Source: Saccopteryx bilineata | Taxonomy: Eukaryota > Chordata > Mammalia > Chiroptera > Emballonuridae | Direction: 5' to 3' | NCBI RefSeq assembly: GCF_036850765.1 | Contig: NC_089495.1 | Coordinates: 66,998,410 to 67,062,409 of the forward strand | Length of the DNA: 64,000 nucleotides | Shown: piece after piece, positions 11,966 through 24,955 of the stretch | Layout of the letters: each line of letters starts with the position of its first letter | How positions within the stretch are numbered: position 1 is the first letter of the stretch | Translations under genes and position numbers: made by a program | Notes under the pieces: model-generated | Databases searched by the model: none | Seen by the model: only the letters and a program-made list of their open reading frames with translations | Told to the model about the DNA's origin: nothing

Positions 11966-12080
11966 CAACAGATAGTCTTTATTGTGGTTTCATCTAGGAG
12001 TTTCCCCCCCCCCACTAGAGAAACAACCAGCACTGCCAAAGAAATGCCACAGGCCCCTCTACATAAATCACTATTCAGGA

Positions 12081-12604
12081 TGTAAGGCCAGGAGCCACCA
12101 TCGTGGCCATTCACATGCAGGTTCCCATTGGATTAGGGCAGACGATAAAGAAATGGCAGAGTCAGAGGATGGGGGGCCATCCTATTTATTGGTGTCTCAC
12201 CAAGACAGGCAAACCACAAAAGAAGACAAGGGAAAAGCAGAAAACCAGCTCTTCCCATGAAGGGCAAGAAATCAGGGAAGCCCCTGCAATTGTGATAGCA
12301 GGAACTGTGTGTCCAAGCTCCTGGTCTGTCCCACCCTATAGCATAGAAAACCAAAATCCCTTAATCCAATATACAAACGAGGAAGTCTCCGATACAAAGT
12401 CACTTATCCAAGGCATAATTGGATTCCTCATGAGAGTGCACCACCCAGATCATACAATCAGTCAAGGGTGTGGGGAAAAGCTTAGTCTCAAAACCAAACC
12501 CTAGGCCACAACGACCTGGCCTGCTTATAGCCTGTCCCCCACACCCAATATAAGTCACAAGCGAGCAAATATATATATCATATTTACAAACTTATTTGAC
12601 CAAC
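12081..12604 (-). mobile_element. Solo LTR, antisense
   Basis: Plus-strand edges TGTAAGGCCAGG and TTTGACCAACA, that is TGTTGGTC...CTTACA in its own sense. A perfect 5-bp duplication CAGGA flanks it (12076-12080 and 12605-12609). Its 3' end, read on the minus strand, carries 'aatccaatgggaacctgcat', placing it in the same broad LTR family as 10,299-11,001. Confidence 0.92.
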
Positions 12605-12625
12605 ACAGGAGAAATAAGATTCTTA

Positions 12626-13063
12626 TGTCTGCTTTATGTCCTTTATTGTGGACAAGTCCTGCCAGGGGTGAGGATGATGGATATGCAAAGACTCGACTCT
12701 GGGGACCAGGTTTAGTGAAGCAGATCCACTTTATTCAGGAAGTAAGCTAGCTTATATACACAGGTTCAGCCTATAGGGTGTTACAGCGTGTCCTTCATAG
12801 CCAATGACTGAAAAGATCAGGGAGCTGCGTGGTTGGCGCTAAGTCACTTCCTTATAGCGGGCGAGCTTCCTTCCTGGGTATGCCCAGGAGGCTTCTGGGA
12901 GCTGGAGTATTCTCACAGCATTGCATCAGCCGCAGCTGCTAGGAATGCGCTCTGTGCTCCACCCACACTTCATGACTTAAGCATTGGGGAACTCTACCTA
13001 TTTTATGACTAAATCAGGGAAAAAGCAGTGAGGTGAAGGGAGAATAACTTTTGTTTGGCAACA
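12626..13063 (-). mobile_element. Probable solo LTR, antisense
   Basis: In minus sense it begins TGTTGCCAAACAAAAG. It has a TATA-like 'tatataag' followed by a polyadenylation signal AATAAA (plus-strand 'tttatt' near 12,731) and a downstream GC-richer end. No clean flanking duplication was found by eye (attctt occurs one base off each edge), so the outer boundary on the left is approximate. Confidence 0.65.
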
Positions 13064-13900
13064 CATTCTTGAAGAAGATCTAGAATGCTTACTTATGTAT
13101 TTCTCCTTTTGTAATAATTTTTTTTTACCAAATCCAATCTGAAATCATATTTTATTATTAGGTGTACAGTATATTCTTAAATGCTAAACCACTCTGACTA
13201 AAATCAAGCTACCATTTTGTTTTGAGTCTTTATATTCTTGTTTTATTTTAAATATGCCTATGTCAAATTATATTAAGCAATACACATTGTTTCTTTATTT
13301 GTGTTTATTTTTTTACTGGTTACAAGATCCAGACAGAAAGAGACTAACTAGGTCATGTTCTTTCACCTTTATTCCCTCAACTCTCAAAATAATGCCAGTA
13401 TAGAATAAATATTTAACAGAAATGTATTATGTTTTTTTAATGAGAAATTCTATGATATGTTTTGAGACAGAAAAAGAAAACTGCAAAACCGGAACCAGAT
13501 GAGTCATCATTAACCATGAAAGTTTGGCTGTCTGTTCAGCCATGTCACTGTTCCTTTAGGTTGGGCATATACTTTCTAGTTTTCTACATTTGCCAAGATA
13601 TTCTATTGTCTTTAAATTTACAATAAATTTCTGGACCTGAGACTTCATATGTTTGTTTATTTTTCTCACAGACTTACATATTTGTTTTAATTTTTACTTC
13701 TAGGTGATGTCTATAAACAAGAAATGAGTGCATTTTTTTAAATTTTCACAATTTGCACTTATTGTTTGAATCATTTAACTATGTCCTTATATTGCTTGAA
13801 ACTAAATAAACATAAGCAGTATAATAAAGTTTTGTGTCACAATTTGTATGACCATATTTACCTTGGCTTACTTAAAACAATTATTTATCCAAGCCTAAAT
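13064..13900. other. AT-rich DNA, nothing recognised
   Basis: No gene or repeat boundary seen. Confidence 0.4.
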
Positions 13901-16560
13901 ATTTATGAGTAATACTTTCATTTATCTTTTCCTCTAAATTGATGATTTGATCCTCTGCTTCATTCAGCCTTCTGGTGATTCCTTCTAGTGCAGCCTTCAT
14001 TTCTGGTATTGTATTTGTTATTTCTGACTGGTCATGTTTATGATTTCAATGTCCTTTTTGATGCTTTTTTTCTCTTCGTTTAAGTTCTCATTGTGACCAT
14101 CTCTATGATCCTTGAACATCTGAAAATTTATTATTTTAAACTCTCCATCTGGTAGTTTGCTTATGTTACTTTTATTTCATTTAGTTCTTTGGGAATTTCT
14201 TTTGTTGATTCATTTGGATTGCATTTCTTTTTCTGTCCATTTTGTCTGTGTAATAGGTGGCATTCTCTGACATTGAAATTTATTGTGAGGTCTTTAGCAG
14301 AAATATGGGCTTAAAGCTACTAATCTCCAGACCACATGATTTCCTTGCTCTAGAAATGCTTTTGAGTATAGCATTTACCCCCCTATTGTATATGAGCATT
14401 GAATGCAATTTTTCCTTTTGTGGGTGCTATTATCCCTTCAGGCTGACTGATTCTAAGGGTCAACCTTGATCATGTGTATTAGACATCATATAGTGTCAGT
14501 CCTGTTGGGAATATTTATTCTCCACAGAATCTGGTGCTTACTGGACTACTTTGAAAATGCTGTTTGTATAGAAAGCTGAGTCTAGCATTGGTGCTATTTG
14601 CTATCCAGTACTACTTATGTTAGTTCTATGTATTCTTGTTTTGGTGTCAACCATTGTTTGTTGTCATGGGCTACCTGTATGGAACTACTGGTCTGTTTGC
14701 TGTTTGTGTCTGTTTTCTGTGCCTGGGTAGTATGGGAAGGGCAAACCTGTGTATAAGGAGTAGCTTTCTACTGCGTAGAGATGAAAGCAGCTCTGTAAAA
14801 GCCTCATGCTCAGTAAGATTTGCTTCCACTTTTCAGCTGCTCCACCTCCTCTTGCAGCTGCCTGGTCTTCCCACAAACTTCTGTAAAAAGATGGTAATGT
14901 GGGCTTAGTCTGCCTTACTCAACCTACCCCACTACAGGTTGCAAGCTTGTTGGGTTAAGGCAGCTGAGGTTGGGAATGCACTGTTAGTGGCACCCCCTAC
15001 TTTCAGGCTATTTTGGTCTGGAGCTCAGTACAGGGAATGTGGTCCCTACTCCAGTGAATAATCCCTCAGACACTGCTGGGTACTCCAATTCTATTTCTAT
15101 CCCAGCATAGAGAGCAACAGGTTCTGATTGAGTAGAGCAGACAGTCAGTCCCCTCTGCAGAAGTTTTTTCCAGCTACTGAGACCCTGGTGTCAGGGAAAA
15201 GGACTAAAAGAGTCCTCCTCTGTGGCTTACTGTGACCCCCAAGAAAGTGGCTAAGCCCCTCTACAAGACCTAATAATAGGCTCACGAGAACCTACATGTT
15301 AAATGTCCATGCTCCAAGCCTCTCTCTTTTTTTCCCCTGTGGAACATAGCTTAGCGAGACAGGATATCTAGCACCCAGGTGGGCTGACTGTGAATTTCTA
15401 CCCTGTCCAATGCACATGAGCCACCGTGCCAGTGTTGATCACAGAAAGCTGAACTCGCCTCTGTTAGGCCAGGTATGAGGAACACTTCCTTAGGACATGC
15501 CACCACCCGCAAGCGTTTCTGAACTAATGGTCTCCACAGCTGGCCACTGGATGTGCCAGACCTGGACCTCCCTGGAAGGAACCCAGCACAGACCATTGGA
15601 AGACACTGCCTTGACTGGCCCTCAGCAACCTTCTTGGAGCTGCCAGCAATCCAGAGTTCGTGGCTGCCTTTACATGGGCCCAGGTTCACATAAAAATACC
15701 AAGCCACAAATCTAGGTTGGCTTTTACCCACACTAGGCCTGGGGGAGGGTCTGCAAAAGGCCAAAGCTTCGTGAGCCCTGCTTCCTAAAGCTTCTGTCAA
15801 CTGGCTGTTTGTTGCACTCGGTCACTCTGTTGCAGAGTCTAGATCAGGGGTCCCCAAACTACGGCCCACAGGTTGCATGCGAGGCCATTTATCCTGCCCC
15901 CGCCGTACTTCCAAAAGGGGCACCTCTTTCATTGGTGGTCAGTGAGAGGAGCATAGTTCCCATTGAAATACTGGTCAGTTTGTTGATTTAAATTTATTTG
16001 TTCTTTATTTTAAATACTGTATTTGTTGTCGTTTTGGTTTTTTTACTTTAAAATAAAGTATGTGCTGTATGCATAGGGATTTGTTCATAGTGTTTTTTTT
16101 TTATAGTCCGGCCCTTCAGCGGTCTGAGGGACAGTGAACTGGTCCCCTGTGTAAAAAGTTTGGGGACTACTGATCTAGATCCTGGGCAATTCAGATATTA
16201 GGAAGGGTGGTGGGTGGGGCGTCAGTCTGTCTGAACTTTTTTTATTAGACCTCAGTAGGGATTGGCCACTAAGAATCCAGTGGGTGTGGCCTCTGTGACC
16301 CAGAGATGTGGTCTGCCCACAGTCCAGACAGTTTCTACTGAGCCTTCTGTGAGGCAGAAGCACCAGTCATAGAATTGGTAGCGTGTGGAAGAAACTCCGG
16401 CCTCAACTCCAGAAAACTGAGTAAAATGACATGCTCCCTGCTTTTTGGCCTCTCAGAATGACCCAGTCTCCACAGATTGGGATAGGAGTTTCCAGGGTGG
16501 GACAGTTGCTTTTACCCAGTCTGATGCCACAGGGAGCAGGCTGCTCCACCCAAGAAAGTT
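13900..16560 (-). mobile_element. Old L1-derived sequence, probably 5' part, antisense
   Basis: 13,900-14,250 reads like a reversed L1 ORF1/5' region ('tctgactggtcatgtttatg', 'ctctccatctggtagtttgc'), followed by a GC-richer stretch resembling an old L1 5' UTR. A hAT element at 15,845-16,172 interrupts it. The assignment rests on general resemblance and position; the boundaries are approximate. Confidence 0.5.
15845..16172. mobile_element. Non-autonomous hAT element, second copy
   Basis: The same element as 4606-4936, starting CAGGGGTCCCCAAACT and ending with a decayed terminus GGGGACTACTG. The 8-bp duplication has one mismatch: GTCTAGAT (15837-15844) and ATCTAGAT (16173-16180). Confidence 0.93.
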
Positions 16561-18260
16561 GGAGACTGCAGTATTGGGGAATGTTTTTGATGATAGCCAA
16601 TCTAACACGTGAAAGGTGGCATCTCATAGTATTTTTGATTTGCATTTCTCAAATAGCTAGTGAAGATAGTATCTTCTTGTATATTTGTGGACCACCTTTA
16701 TGTCCTTTTGGAAGAAGTATTTGTTCAGATCCTCTCCCCTTTTTTTAAATTGGACTATTTGCTTGTTTATTGTTGTTTTGTGAGTTCTTTATATATTTTG
16801 AATATTAGCCCCTTATTAGGGTTGAAAATATTATCCCCAATTGTTGTTTAAAAAATATCATCTCCCATTTAGTTGGCTGTTTGTTTTATTGTCAGTTTTT
16901 TTTATTGTTCAGAAGCTTCTTAGTTTAATATAGTCCCATTCACTTATTCTTGCCTTTATTTCCCTTGTCTTTGTGGTCAAATTCATAAAATGTTCTTTAT
17001 GGCCAAGTTCTATTTGTTTAGTACCTATGTTTTCTTCTATGTAACTTATTGTTTCAGATCATATATTTAGGTCTTTGACTCATTTAGAATTAATTTTTTG
17101 TGCAAGGGGACAAACTGTAGTCAAGTTTCATTCTTTTGCATGTGGATGTCCAATATTCTCAGACCCATTTATTGAAGACACATTTTTTTCTCCATGTGTT
17201 CTTTTGGGTTTTTTTATCAAAGATGATTTATCCATATATAGATGGTTTTATTTCTGGCCTCTCAATTCTGTCTTATTGGTTTCTGTGTCTATTTTTTCTG
17301 CCAATACCATGCTGTTGTGATTATCGTGGCTCTGTACTATAATTTGAAGTCAGTTATTCTAATACCTCCAGCTTTGTTCACCCCCCTCCAAGGATTACTT
17401 TAGTTATTTGAGTTTTTTATGATTCTATACAAACCTGGTCATTTTTTTTGTTTTATTTTCTTTAAAAAATAACATGGGAATTTTGATAGGAATTGCATTA
17501 AATCTGTATATTGCTTTGGGTAATATGGCCACTTGATCTATATTTATTTTTCTTATCCAATAAAATGGCATAATTTTTTTTTCATTTTATTGTGTCTTTT
17601 TAAATTTTCTTTAATAATACTTTGTAGTTTTCAGTATATAGGTCTTTTACATTCTCTGTTATGTTTTTCCTAAGTATTTAATTTTTTTTTGCAAATGTAA
17701 AAAGGATTTTTTTAGTTCATTTTCCAAAGTTTTATTGTTGGCATATATGAAAGTAATAGGGTTCTTTATATTAATTTTGTATCCTATGACCTTACTGTAT
17801 TGGTTTATTGTTTCTAATAGTTCTTATAGAGTCTTTGGGGTTTTTTTATACAGTATCATGGTATCTGTAAAAAGTAAAATCTACTTTTTTTTTCTATATG
17901 AATGCCTTTCATTTATTTATTTATTTTTGTCTGATTGCTCTGGCTAGAACTTCCAGCACTATGTTGAATAGGAGTGGAGAGAGTGGGCAACCTTGTTTTG
18001 TTCTTGATTTTAGAGGAAAAATTTTTTAGTTTTTTACCATTTTGAATGATGTTAGCTGATGGTTTGTCATCTATGGCCTTTGTTATGTTGAGATATTTCC
18101 TTCTGTACCCATTTTATTGAATGCTTTTAACCTAAAATGGTGTTGTGTCTTATTGGACACCTTCACTGCATCTATTGGTAAAATCATACGTTTTTTGTTC
18201 TTTTTTCTGTTGATATGGTGTATTGCATTAATCATTTTACATATACTGAACCATTCTTTT

Positions 18261-18642
18261 ATTTATTTATTTTTTGTATTTTTCTGAAATTAGAAACAGG
18301 GAGGCAGTCAGACAGACTCCCGCATGCGCCCAACCAGGATCCACCCAGCGCGCCCACCAGGGGGTGATGCTATGTCCATCTGGGGCATCACTCTGTTGCA
18401 ACCAGAGCCATTCTAGCACCTGAGACAGAGGCCACAGAGCCATCCTCAGTGCCCGGGCCAACTTTGCTCCAATGGATACTTGGCTGTGGGAGGGGAAGAG
18501 AGAGACAGAGAGGAAGCAGAGGGGAAGGGGTGGAGAAGCAGGTGGGTTCTTCTCCTGTGTGCCCTGGCTGGGAATCGAACCCAGGACTCCTTCATGCCAG
18601 GCCGACGCTCTACCACTGAGCCAACCGGCCAGGTCTTTATGT
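18261..18642 (-). repeat. tRNA-derived SINE, GC-rich type
   Basis: Second good copy of the 3999-4375 type, inside L1. Flanking duplication TGAACCATTCTTTT (18247-18260 and 18643-18656). Confidence 0.95.
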
Positions 18643-19221
18643 TGAACCATTCTTTTGCTTCTGGTTTGAATCTCACTTGATCATGATGTATTATTTTTTA
18701 ATGTGTTGTATTTAATTTGCTAATATATTGTTTAGGATATTTGTATATATATTCATTAGAGATATTGGTCTGTAGTTTTCTTTTTTAGTTTTGTCCTTGC
18801 CTGGTTTTGGTATGATGTTTATGTTGGCCACATAAAATATGTTTGGAAGTATTGTTACTCTTCAATTTTTTGGAAGACTTTGAGAAGAATAGAAACCAAA
18901 TCTTTTATGACTGTTTGGTAGAATTCACTAGTGTAACCATCTGGTCCTGGACTTTGGTTTTTTGGGAAGTTTTTGATAGTTATTTCTATTTCCTTCCTGC
19001 TTATGGGTCTATTTCAGCTTTCTATTTATTTGTGACTCAGTCTAGGAAGATTGTATAGTTTTAAGAATTTATCGATTTCTTCTATATTGTTGAATTTTGT
19101 GGCATATAGCTTTTCATAGTATTCTACAACAATCCTTTGTATATCTATAATATTTGTAGTAATTTCTCCTCTTTCATTTTGGATTTCTTTATATGACTTC
19201 TCTTTTTTTCTTAGTGAGTCT

Positions 19222-19270
19222 TTTTTTTTTAATTTTTATTTATTTATTTATTCATTTTAGAGCGGAGAGG

Positions 19271-19317
<47 letters not shown>

Positions 19318-19454
19318 CAGAGAGAGAGAAGGGGGAAGGAGCTGGAAGCATCAACTCCCATATGTGCCTTGACCAGGCAAGTCCAGGGTTTCAAACCGGC
19401 GACCTCAGCATTTCCAGGTCGACGCTTTATCCACTGCGCCACCACAGGTCAGGC
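19222..19454 (-). repeat. tRNA-derived SINE, short type
   Basis: Reverse-strand copy with a long (GA)n run. Flanking duplication TTCTTAGTGAGTCT (19208-19221 and 19455-19468), inside the L1. Confidence 0.95.
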
Positions 19455-20434
19455 TTCTTAGTGAGTCTTGTCAGGGCTTTGTCAGTTTTGTTGATAGAGT
19501 CAAAGAACCAGCTCTTTGTTGTATTTTTTCTATAGTTTTTCAGTTCTCAATATCATTTATTTCTGCTCTAATTTTTATTCCTTTTTTCTGCTGGTTTTGA
19601 GTTGCCTTTGTTCTTCTGCTTCTAGTTTCTTAAAATGTAAGTTCTTTAATTGGGATATCTCTAGTTTTTTTATATAAGCCTATAATAATATAAACTTCCC
19701 TCTTATTACTGCTTTTGCTGCATTTCAGATATTCTTATATGTTGTGTTGTCATTTTCATGTCTATATATATATATATCTTTTGATATCTGCTTTTATTTC
19801 TCATTTGACCCAGTCATTTTTTAGAAGCATGTTGTTTAATTTCCACATTTTTGTGGATTTGTTTACTTCTTTTTTGCAGTTGAGTTTATTTCAAAGCCCT
19901 ATCATCAAAGAATATGCTTGGTATCATTTCAATCTTTCTGAATTTGTTGATGTTAGTTTTGTGACCCAGTATATACTCTGATCTTGAGACTGTTCCATGT
20001 ACATTGTAGAAAAATATATACTCTGACATTTTGGGATAAAATGTACTATAAATGTCTATTATGTCTATTTGTTCTAGTTTTTTTTTAATGCCAATATTTT
20101 TATTGATTTTTTTTTTGGATGAATGATCTAGAACCATCAATGACATATTGAGATCTCCAATATGATTGAATTTTGGTCGGTTTTTATTTTTAAATCAGAT
20201 AGTAGATGTCTTATATATTTTGGTGCTCCCTGATTTAGTGTATATATATTAAGAATTGTTATGTCTTATTGATACAATGTCCTCTTTATCATTATGAAAT
20301 GACTATCTTTGTCTCTGGTTACCTTTGTTGTCTTGTAGTCATCATTGTCAGATATGAGTATGGCTACACCTGCCTTACTTTGTATATTATTACCTTGGAG
20401 AATTGTTTTTCAACCTTTCACTTGGAATCTATTT

Positions 20435-20680
20435 TTATCCTTGTATTTTAGATATGTCTCTTAAAGGCAGAATAGGGTTGGGTTTTTTCTTTTTTTGTCT
20501 TTTTTTGAGCCAATTTATCCTTGTATTTTAGATATGTCTCTTAAAGGCAGAATAGGGTTGGGTTTTTTCTTTCTTTGTCTTTTTTTGAGCCAATTTATCC
20601 TTGTATTTTAAATATGTCTCTTAAAGGCAGAATAGGGTTGGGTTTTTTCTTATTTTGTTTTTTTTTTTTTTTGAGCCAAT
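20435..20680. repeat. 80-bp tandem triplication inside old L1
   Basis: The unit starting 'tttatccttgtatttta' and ending 'tttttttgagccaa' occurs three times with a period of exactly 80 bp for the first two steps (20,441, 20,521 and 20,601 for 'ttgtatttta'). The third copy is slightly longer because its T tract expanded. The intact L1 has a single copy of the corresponding region near 51,075-51,150. Confidence 0.95.
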
Positions 20681-23600
20681 CTACTACTTCATGCCTTTTT
20701 ATTGGAGAGTTCAATCCATTTACATTTATTGTAATTATTGGCATTTGAAATTCCTTATTGTCACTTTACATATTACTTTATGATAGCTCTGTCTCTTGCT
20801 TGGTTCTACTCTTTTGTTTTTCTGTCATTTGTTTTTGTTTGGTGCTATTCCATATTTCTTTTCTCTGTTTCTTCTTCTTTTTTTTTCTTTTTTTTGAAGC
20901 TATGTGTTTCAGTAATGGTATTATTTTGAGTGTTTACCATTAGGGTTTTAAGAAAAACTTATCATATTTACTACAGTCCATTATTTCATGGGTGCTTCTG
21001 AGCTTCATCCCTCTTTGCTACTGCTGATCTTTGTCCTCTTCCCTTTTATCTTAATGTTGTCACAGATTACCCTTGTTTTCATTGTGATCATACTGGAGCT
21101 TGAACTTGTAGTTTTGTTCTGTTTTTTTTTTGTATCTGCGCATAATCCCTTTAGTACTGCCTGTAAGTGGGGGATTTTTGGTGACAAATTTCTTCAGCTT
21201 CTTTATGCCTGTAAATGTTTTTATTTCACCTTCATATTTGAAGGATAGCTGTGATAGCAGTTCCTCTCTTTCAGTACTTTAAATGATGTGGTCCACTCTC
21301 TTCTGACTTATAGAGTTTCTGCTGAGAAATAAATAGGCCTTTCTTTATATATTATATACTTTTCCCTAGCTGCCTTGAGGATTCTTTCTTTATCATAAAT
21401 TTGTGATCATTTCATTACAATATATCCTGGAGTAGGTCTGTTTGGGTTGAGGTAACTTGGTGTTCTATTTGCTACTTGGATCCGAGGCTTTAACTCTTTC
21501 CATATGCTTGGGAAGTTGTAAATAATTATTTGTTTGAATATGTTCTCTATTCCTTTTTCCTTCTTCTTCTGATAAACCCATTATTTTTATTTTGCTGTTT
21601 CAAATAAAGTCAGACAATTCTTGTAGGGCTTTTTCAGTTTTGTTTTGTTTTGTTTTTTAATTTATGAATCTCTATCTTCTTCTCTCTATAGTAGCCTGTC
21701 TTAAATGTCACTAATTCTCTCCTTTATCTTGCCTGTTCAATTAACTAAGCTTGCTATCTCATTATTTAGTTCATGTATGAGTCCTTCCTTTCTGTTTAGT
21801 TTTTTTTTTTTACAGTTTTAATTTCCTTGGTGAAGTACTCTTTTTGTTCATTAATTTGTTTTTTGAGCTCACTAAATTGATTTTCATTGTTTTTGTGTTT
21901 TTCATTGAGTATTTTTAGAACTTCAATTTCAAATTCTCTGTCATTTAGCTCCAAGGTTTTTATGTAATTGAGATATTTTCATCATCTATCTGTGCTATGC
22001 CTCTGTCTTGTGTGTCTATGATATTTAATTTTTTTCCTTAATGGTATTTTAGAATGGTATTGTTAATAACACTAACAAGAGATAAAGAAATTGAAACAAT
22101 TTAGTGAAAAAATAAAATTTTATAAATAATGATATGGAGAACAAAAGCTACAGAGAAAAAGGTGCAGGAATTGAGGGAAAATGAAAAAAAAGAGAGAAAA
22201 GATCAAATCAAAAACAAAAAAAATCTCAAAAAGGTATGAGTCCTAAATATAATAATTTGAAGAAAATAAAGTTTATATGAGTGTGGGAGAAACAAAAGGA
22301 AGAAAAAAAGGGAAGAAAGAATAAAATGACTAAAAGAGAAAGTGTCAGAAATGAAACTTTCTCACAAAAAACAAGAATAAAAATATAACAATTAAAAATA
22401 ATGAAGTTCAAATAAGAAACTAAAAAAGGAAGGAAGAAAAAATGAGAAAAAGAAAAAAGAGAATATATTTTTTTTGAGTTTTGAGAGGTTCCTTTTTCCT
22501 TTTTCTGGCACGTGGCACTGTACTACAAATTTTGCCTCTGTGAGGTTCTTGGGAAGAGTTCTCCTGAGGCGTCACTGTCTTAATGATGTAGGCAGGGCTT
22601 CAGCCACATTGGTGGAATGGGCTTGTTGTTAACAGGCTTTGCAAATTTATGGCTCTAGTAAAGGCAGTCTCAGGTCTCTAGGCACCTTTCCCCATGTCTC
22701 AACAAAGCAGAAGATCAAACATTAGGCACCTCTACCTCTCACAGAAGAGGGTGGCCTGGAGACTCAGCTGTGAGGAAACTCCTACTGCCACTGTTCACAA
22801 AGCAAGGGAAGCAATGTGAGACTTGGGAGACTGAAAAGCCACAACCTTTTCCTCTTTTCAAGCCCCCTCAAAGTGTGGCCTATAGATAGGGATTGTGTGT
22901 CACCAGCCAATGGTGCTCAGGTACCCTAGTACTTGAGCCTTGGGAGTGGAGCAGGCATGGCCACAGATTGCGATCAAGTATGTCTCCATGACATTCAGGC
23001 CAAATTCTGTGGGCTAAAAGCAGTCAGATTGAGCATGCCTCACTGCCCTGCAGGCCAATCACCGTGAGCTATTCACATGCAGATCTAGGGCCCCAAAACT
23101 GTGTGTACACCCAGTACCTGCGATTGTAAGAGGAGGGATGCAGGCAGACCCTGGAAACTGCCCATGTTCCTATTCTTGGTTGTATAACTGCCTTAATTCA
23201 ACTCTTTTCCCTCTGTCCCTCAGTCTCTCCAGTTATCTTGGCTGCAAACTAAAATCTATGCTAAAAGTGTTGCCCTCCCTCTGATCATTGAAGAAAACAA
23301 AAACTGGTTTTTGTCCTTCAGGAGCGTATTATAGCTTCAGCCTGCCTTTTCACCCCTAATCAAACTTTTGTCCATCCAGTGTGTGGATATTTCAGATATA
23401 CCTGCAAACTCCTTGGGGTTGCTTCTTTGCATTATAATTGTTGAATTTGTTGAAATTTCAATGGGGGAGATTAGTAGTATCTCTCATGATGCTATTTCTC
23501 TGAAGTCACTCTGAAAATTCTTAAACAATATTTTTTCTGACATATCTTCTTGGGCAAGAGAAAAAAAAAGAAAGAATAAGCTAATGAGGCCAAATCAAAC

Positions 23601-23753
23601 TGATAAGTGTTTGCTCAGCAAAGGAAACCATCAATGAAATAAAAACATAATCTCCAAAATGAAAGAAGATATTTTCCAATAATACGTCTGATGAAAGGTT
23701 AATACCCAAAATTTTTAAAGAATTCATACAACTCAACTAAAAAAATGCAAATA

Positions 23754-23995
23754 CAGTGGTACCTTGAAATACAAATTTAATTTGTTCTGTAACCGAGCTC
23801 GTAAGTCAGTCAAATCATATATCAAACTGCTGGTACTGGACCCATGTGCCAAGACAACAACTAGCAGCAGCTTCCTGAATCACTACTCATATCTCGGAAT
23901 TTTGCTCAGATCTTGAACAAAAATATGGATCAAGTCACAGCTCATATCTTAAAAAAATTTGTATGTTAGTCTGTTTGTATCTCAAGGTTTCACTG
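23754..23995. mobile_element. TA-flanked MITE (Tc1/mariner/pogo type)
   Basis: Left end CAGTGGTACCTTGAAATAC and right end GTATCTCAAGGTTTCACTG are inverted repeats. TA lies at both outer edges (23,752-23,753 and 23,996-23,997). No reading frame. Confidence 0.88.
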
Positions 23996-24730
23996 TAATT
24001 AAGTTTAAAAAATGGAAAAAAAAACTCAGAATGAACACTTCTTCAAAGGGAACATAATGATAACAGACAACAGTATGAAAAGATGCTCAATGTCACCAAT
24101 CATTGGAAAAATGAAAATCAAAGCCTGTCAGAATAGCTATCAGCAAAATATTTGCTAACAACATTAATGGTAAAGTTGTGGAAAAAAAGGAAACCTTCAT
24201 GTACTATTGGTGAAAATGCAGGTTGTTGGTGGGAAAGCCACATTTTAAATCAGAATGTGAAGTTTTCAAAAAATTAAAAATAAAACTGCCTTATGACTCA
24301 GTGATTCCACTTCTGAGTATATATCCAAAGAACCCAAAACACTACTTTGAATAAGTATATGCACCCTTTTTTTCATTGTGGCATTATACAATATAAAATA
24401 GCTGAGATATAAAAGCAACTCAAGTACCCATCAGTAGTCATGTGGATGAAAAGTGGTGGTACATATATACAATAAAATATTACTTGTCTTTAAAAAAAAT
24501 CTTACCATTTGTAACATGGATAGACCTAGAGAATATTATATCAAGTAAAATAAGTCTGTCAGAGAAAGGCAAATACCATTATTTCACTTAAATGTGCAAT
24601 TCAAAGAACAATCTAAATGAATACACAAAACAGAAATAATCATAGATACAAAGAACAGGCTAAGGGTTGCCAGAGGGGTGGTGAAAGAATTAAAAAGTAC
24701 CAATTAATAGTTACAAAATAGTCAAGAGGA

Positions 24731-24837
24731 TATAAAAAGCAGCAAGGTAATATAGTCAATAATAATGTAATAACTATGTTACATATAAAAAGCAGCAAGG
24801 TAATATAGTCAATAATAATGTAATAATGTATGTTACC
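24731..24837. repeat. 53-bp tandem duplication
   Basis: 'tataaaaagcagcaaggtaa' begins at 24,731 and again at 24,784. The two copies differ only near their ends. It sits in the L1 3' UTR. Confidence 0.93.
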
Positions 24838-24955
24838 AAGTATTAGAAATAACAAAGAGAACACGTTATAAAGTATATGATTGTGTAACCACCATGTTGT
24901 ACACCTGAAACTAATACAAATACTGTAGTATATAAACTGTATTTAAAAAATAAAA

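Larger units (their letters stand above)
16560..23515 (-). mobile_element. Near full-length degenerate L1, antisense
   Basis: Runs parallel to the intact L1 at 47,149-54,989 in the same order. ORF2-derived sequence spans about 16,560-20,750 (for example 'gatagtatcttcttgtatat' and the stretch around 18,760-18,960 matching the RT region). ORF1-derived sequence spans about 21,010-22,040 and a 5' UTR-like stretch 22,040-23,515. All reading frames are broken by many stops and indels. The 3' UTR appears to be missing. It is interrupted by SINEs at 18,261-18,642 and 19,222-19,454 and contains an 80-bp triplication at 20,435-20,680. It is clearly older than the intact copy. Confidence 0.88.
23510..24955 (+). 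mobile_element. L1 3' fragment, sense
   Basis: Plus-strand ORF2 3' end and 3' UTR: 'ccaaaatgaaagaagatatt', 'gattccacttctgagtatat', 'aacatggatagacctagaga' and an end 'gtacacctgaaactaataca' followed by an A-rich tail near 24,940. 5' truncated. It lies head-to-head with the antisense L1 to its left and is interrupted by a TA-flanked element at 23,754-23,995. Confidence 0.82.

Noticed and set aside
12103..12504. 133-codon plus-strand frame
   Set aside because: Falls within the antisense solo LTR at 12,081-12,604; composition and context are those of an LTR.
20435..20680. CRISPR-like array
   Set aside because: Three direct 80-bp units without spacers, inside an L1 in mammalian DNA.
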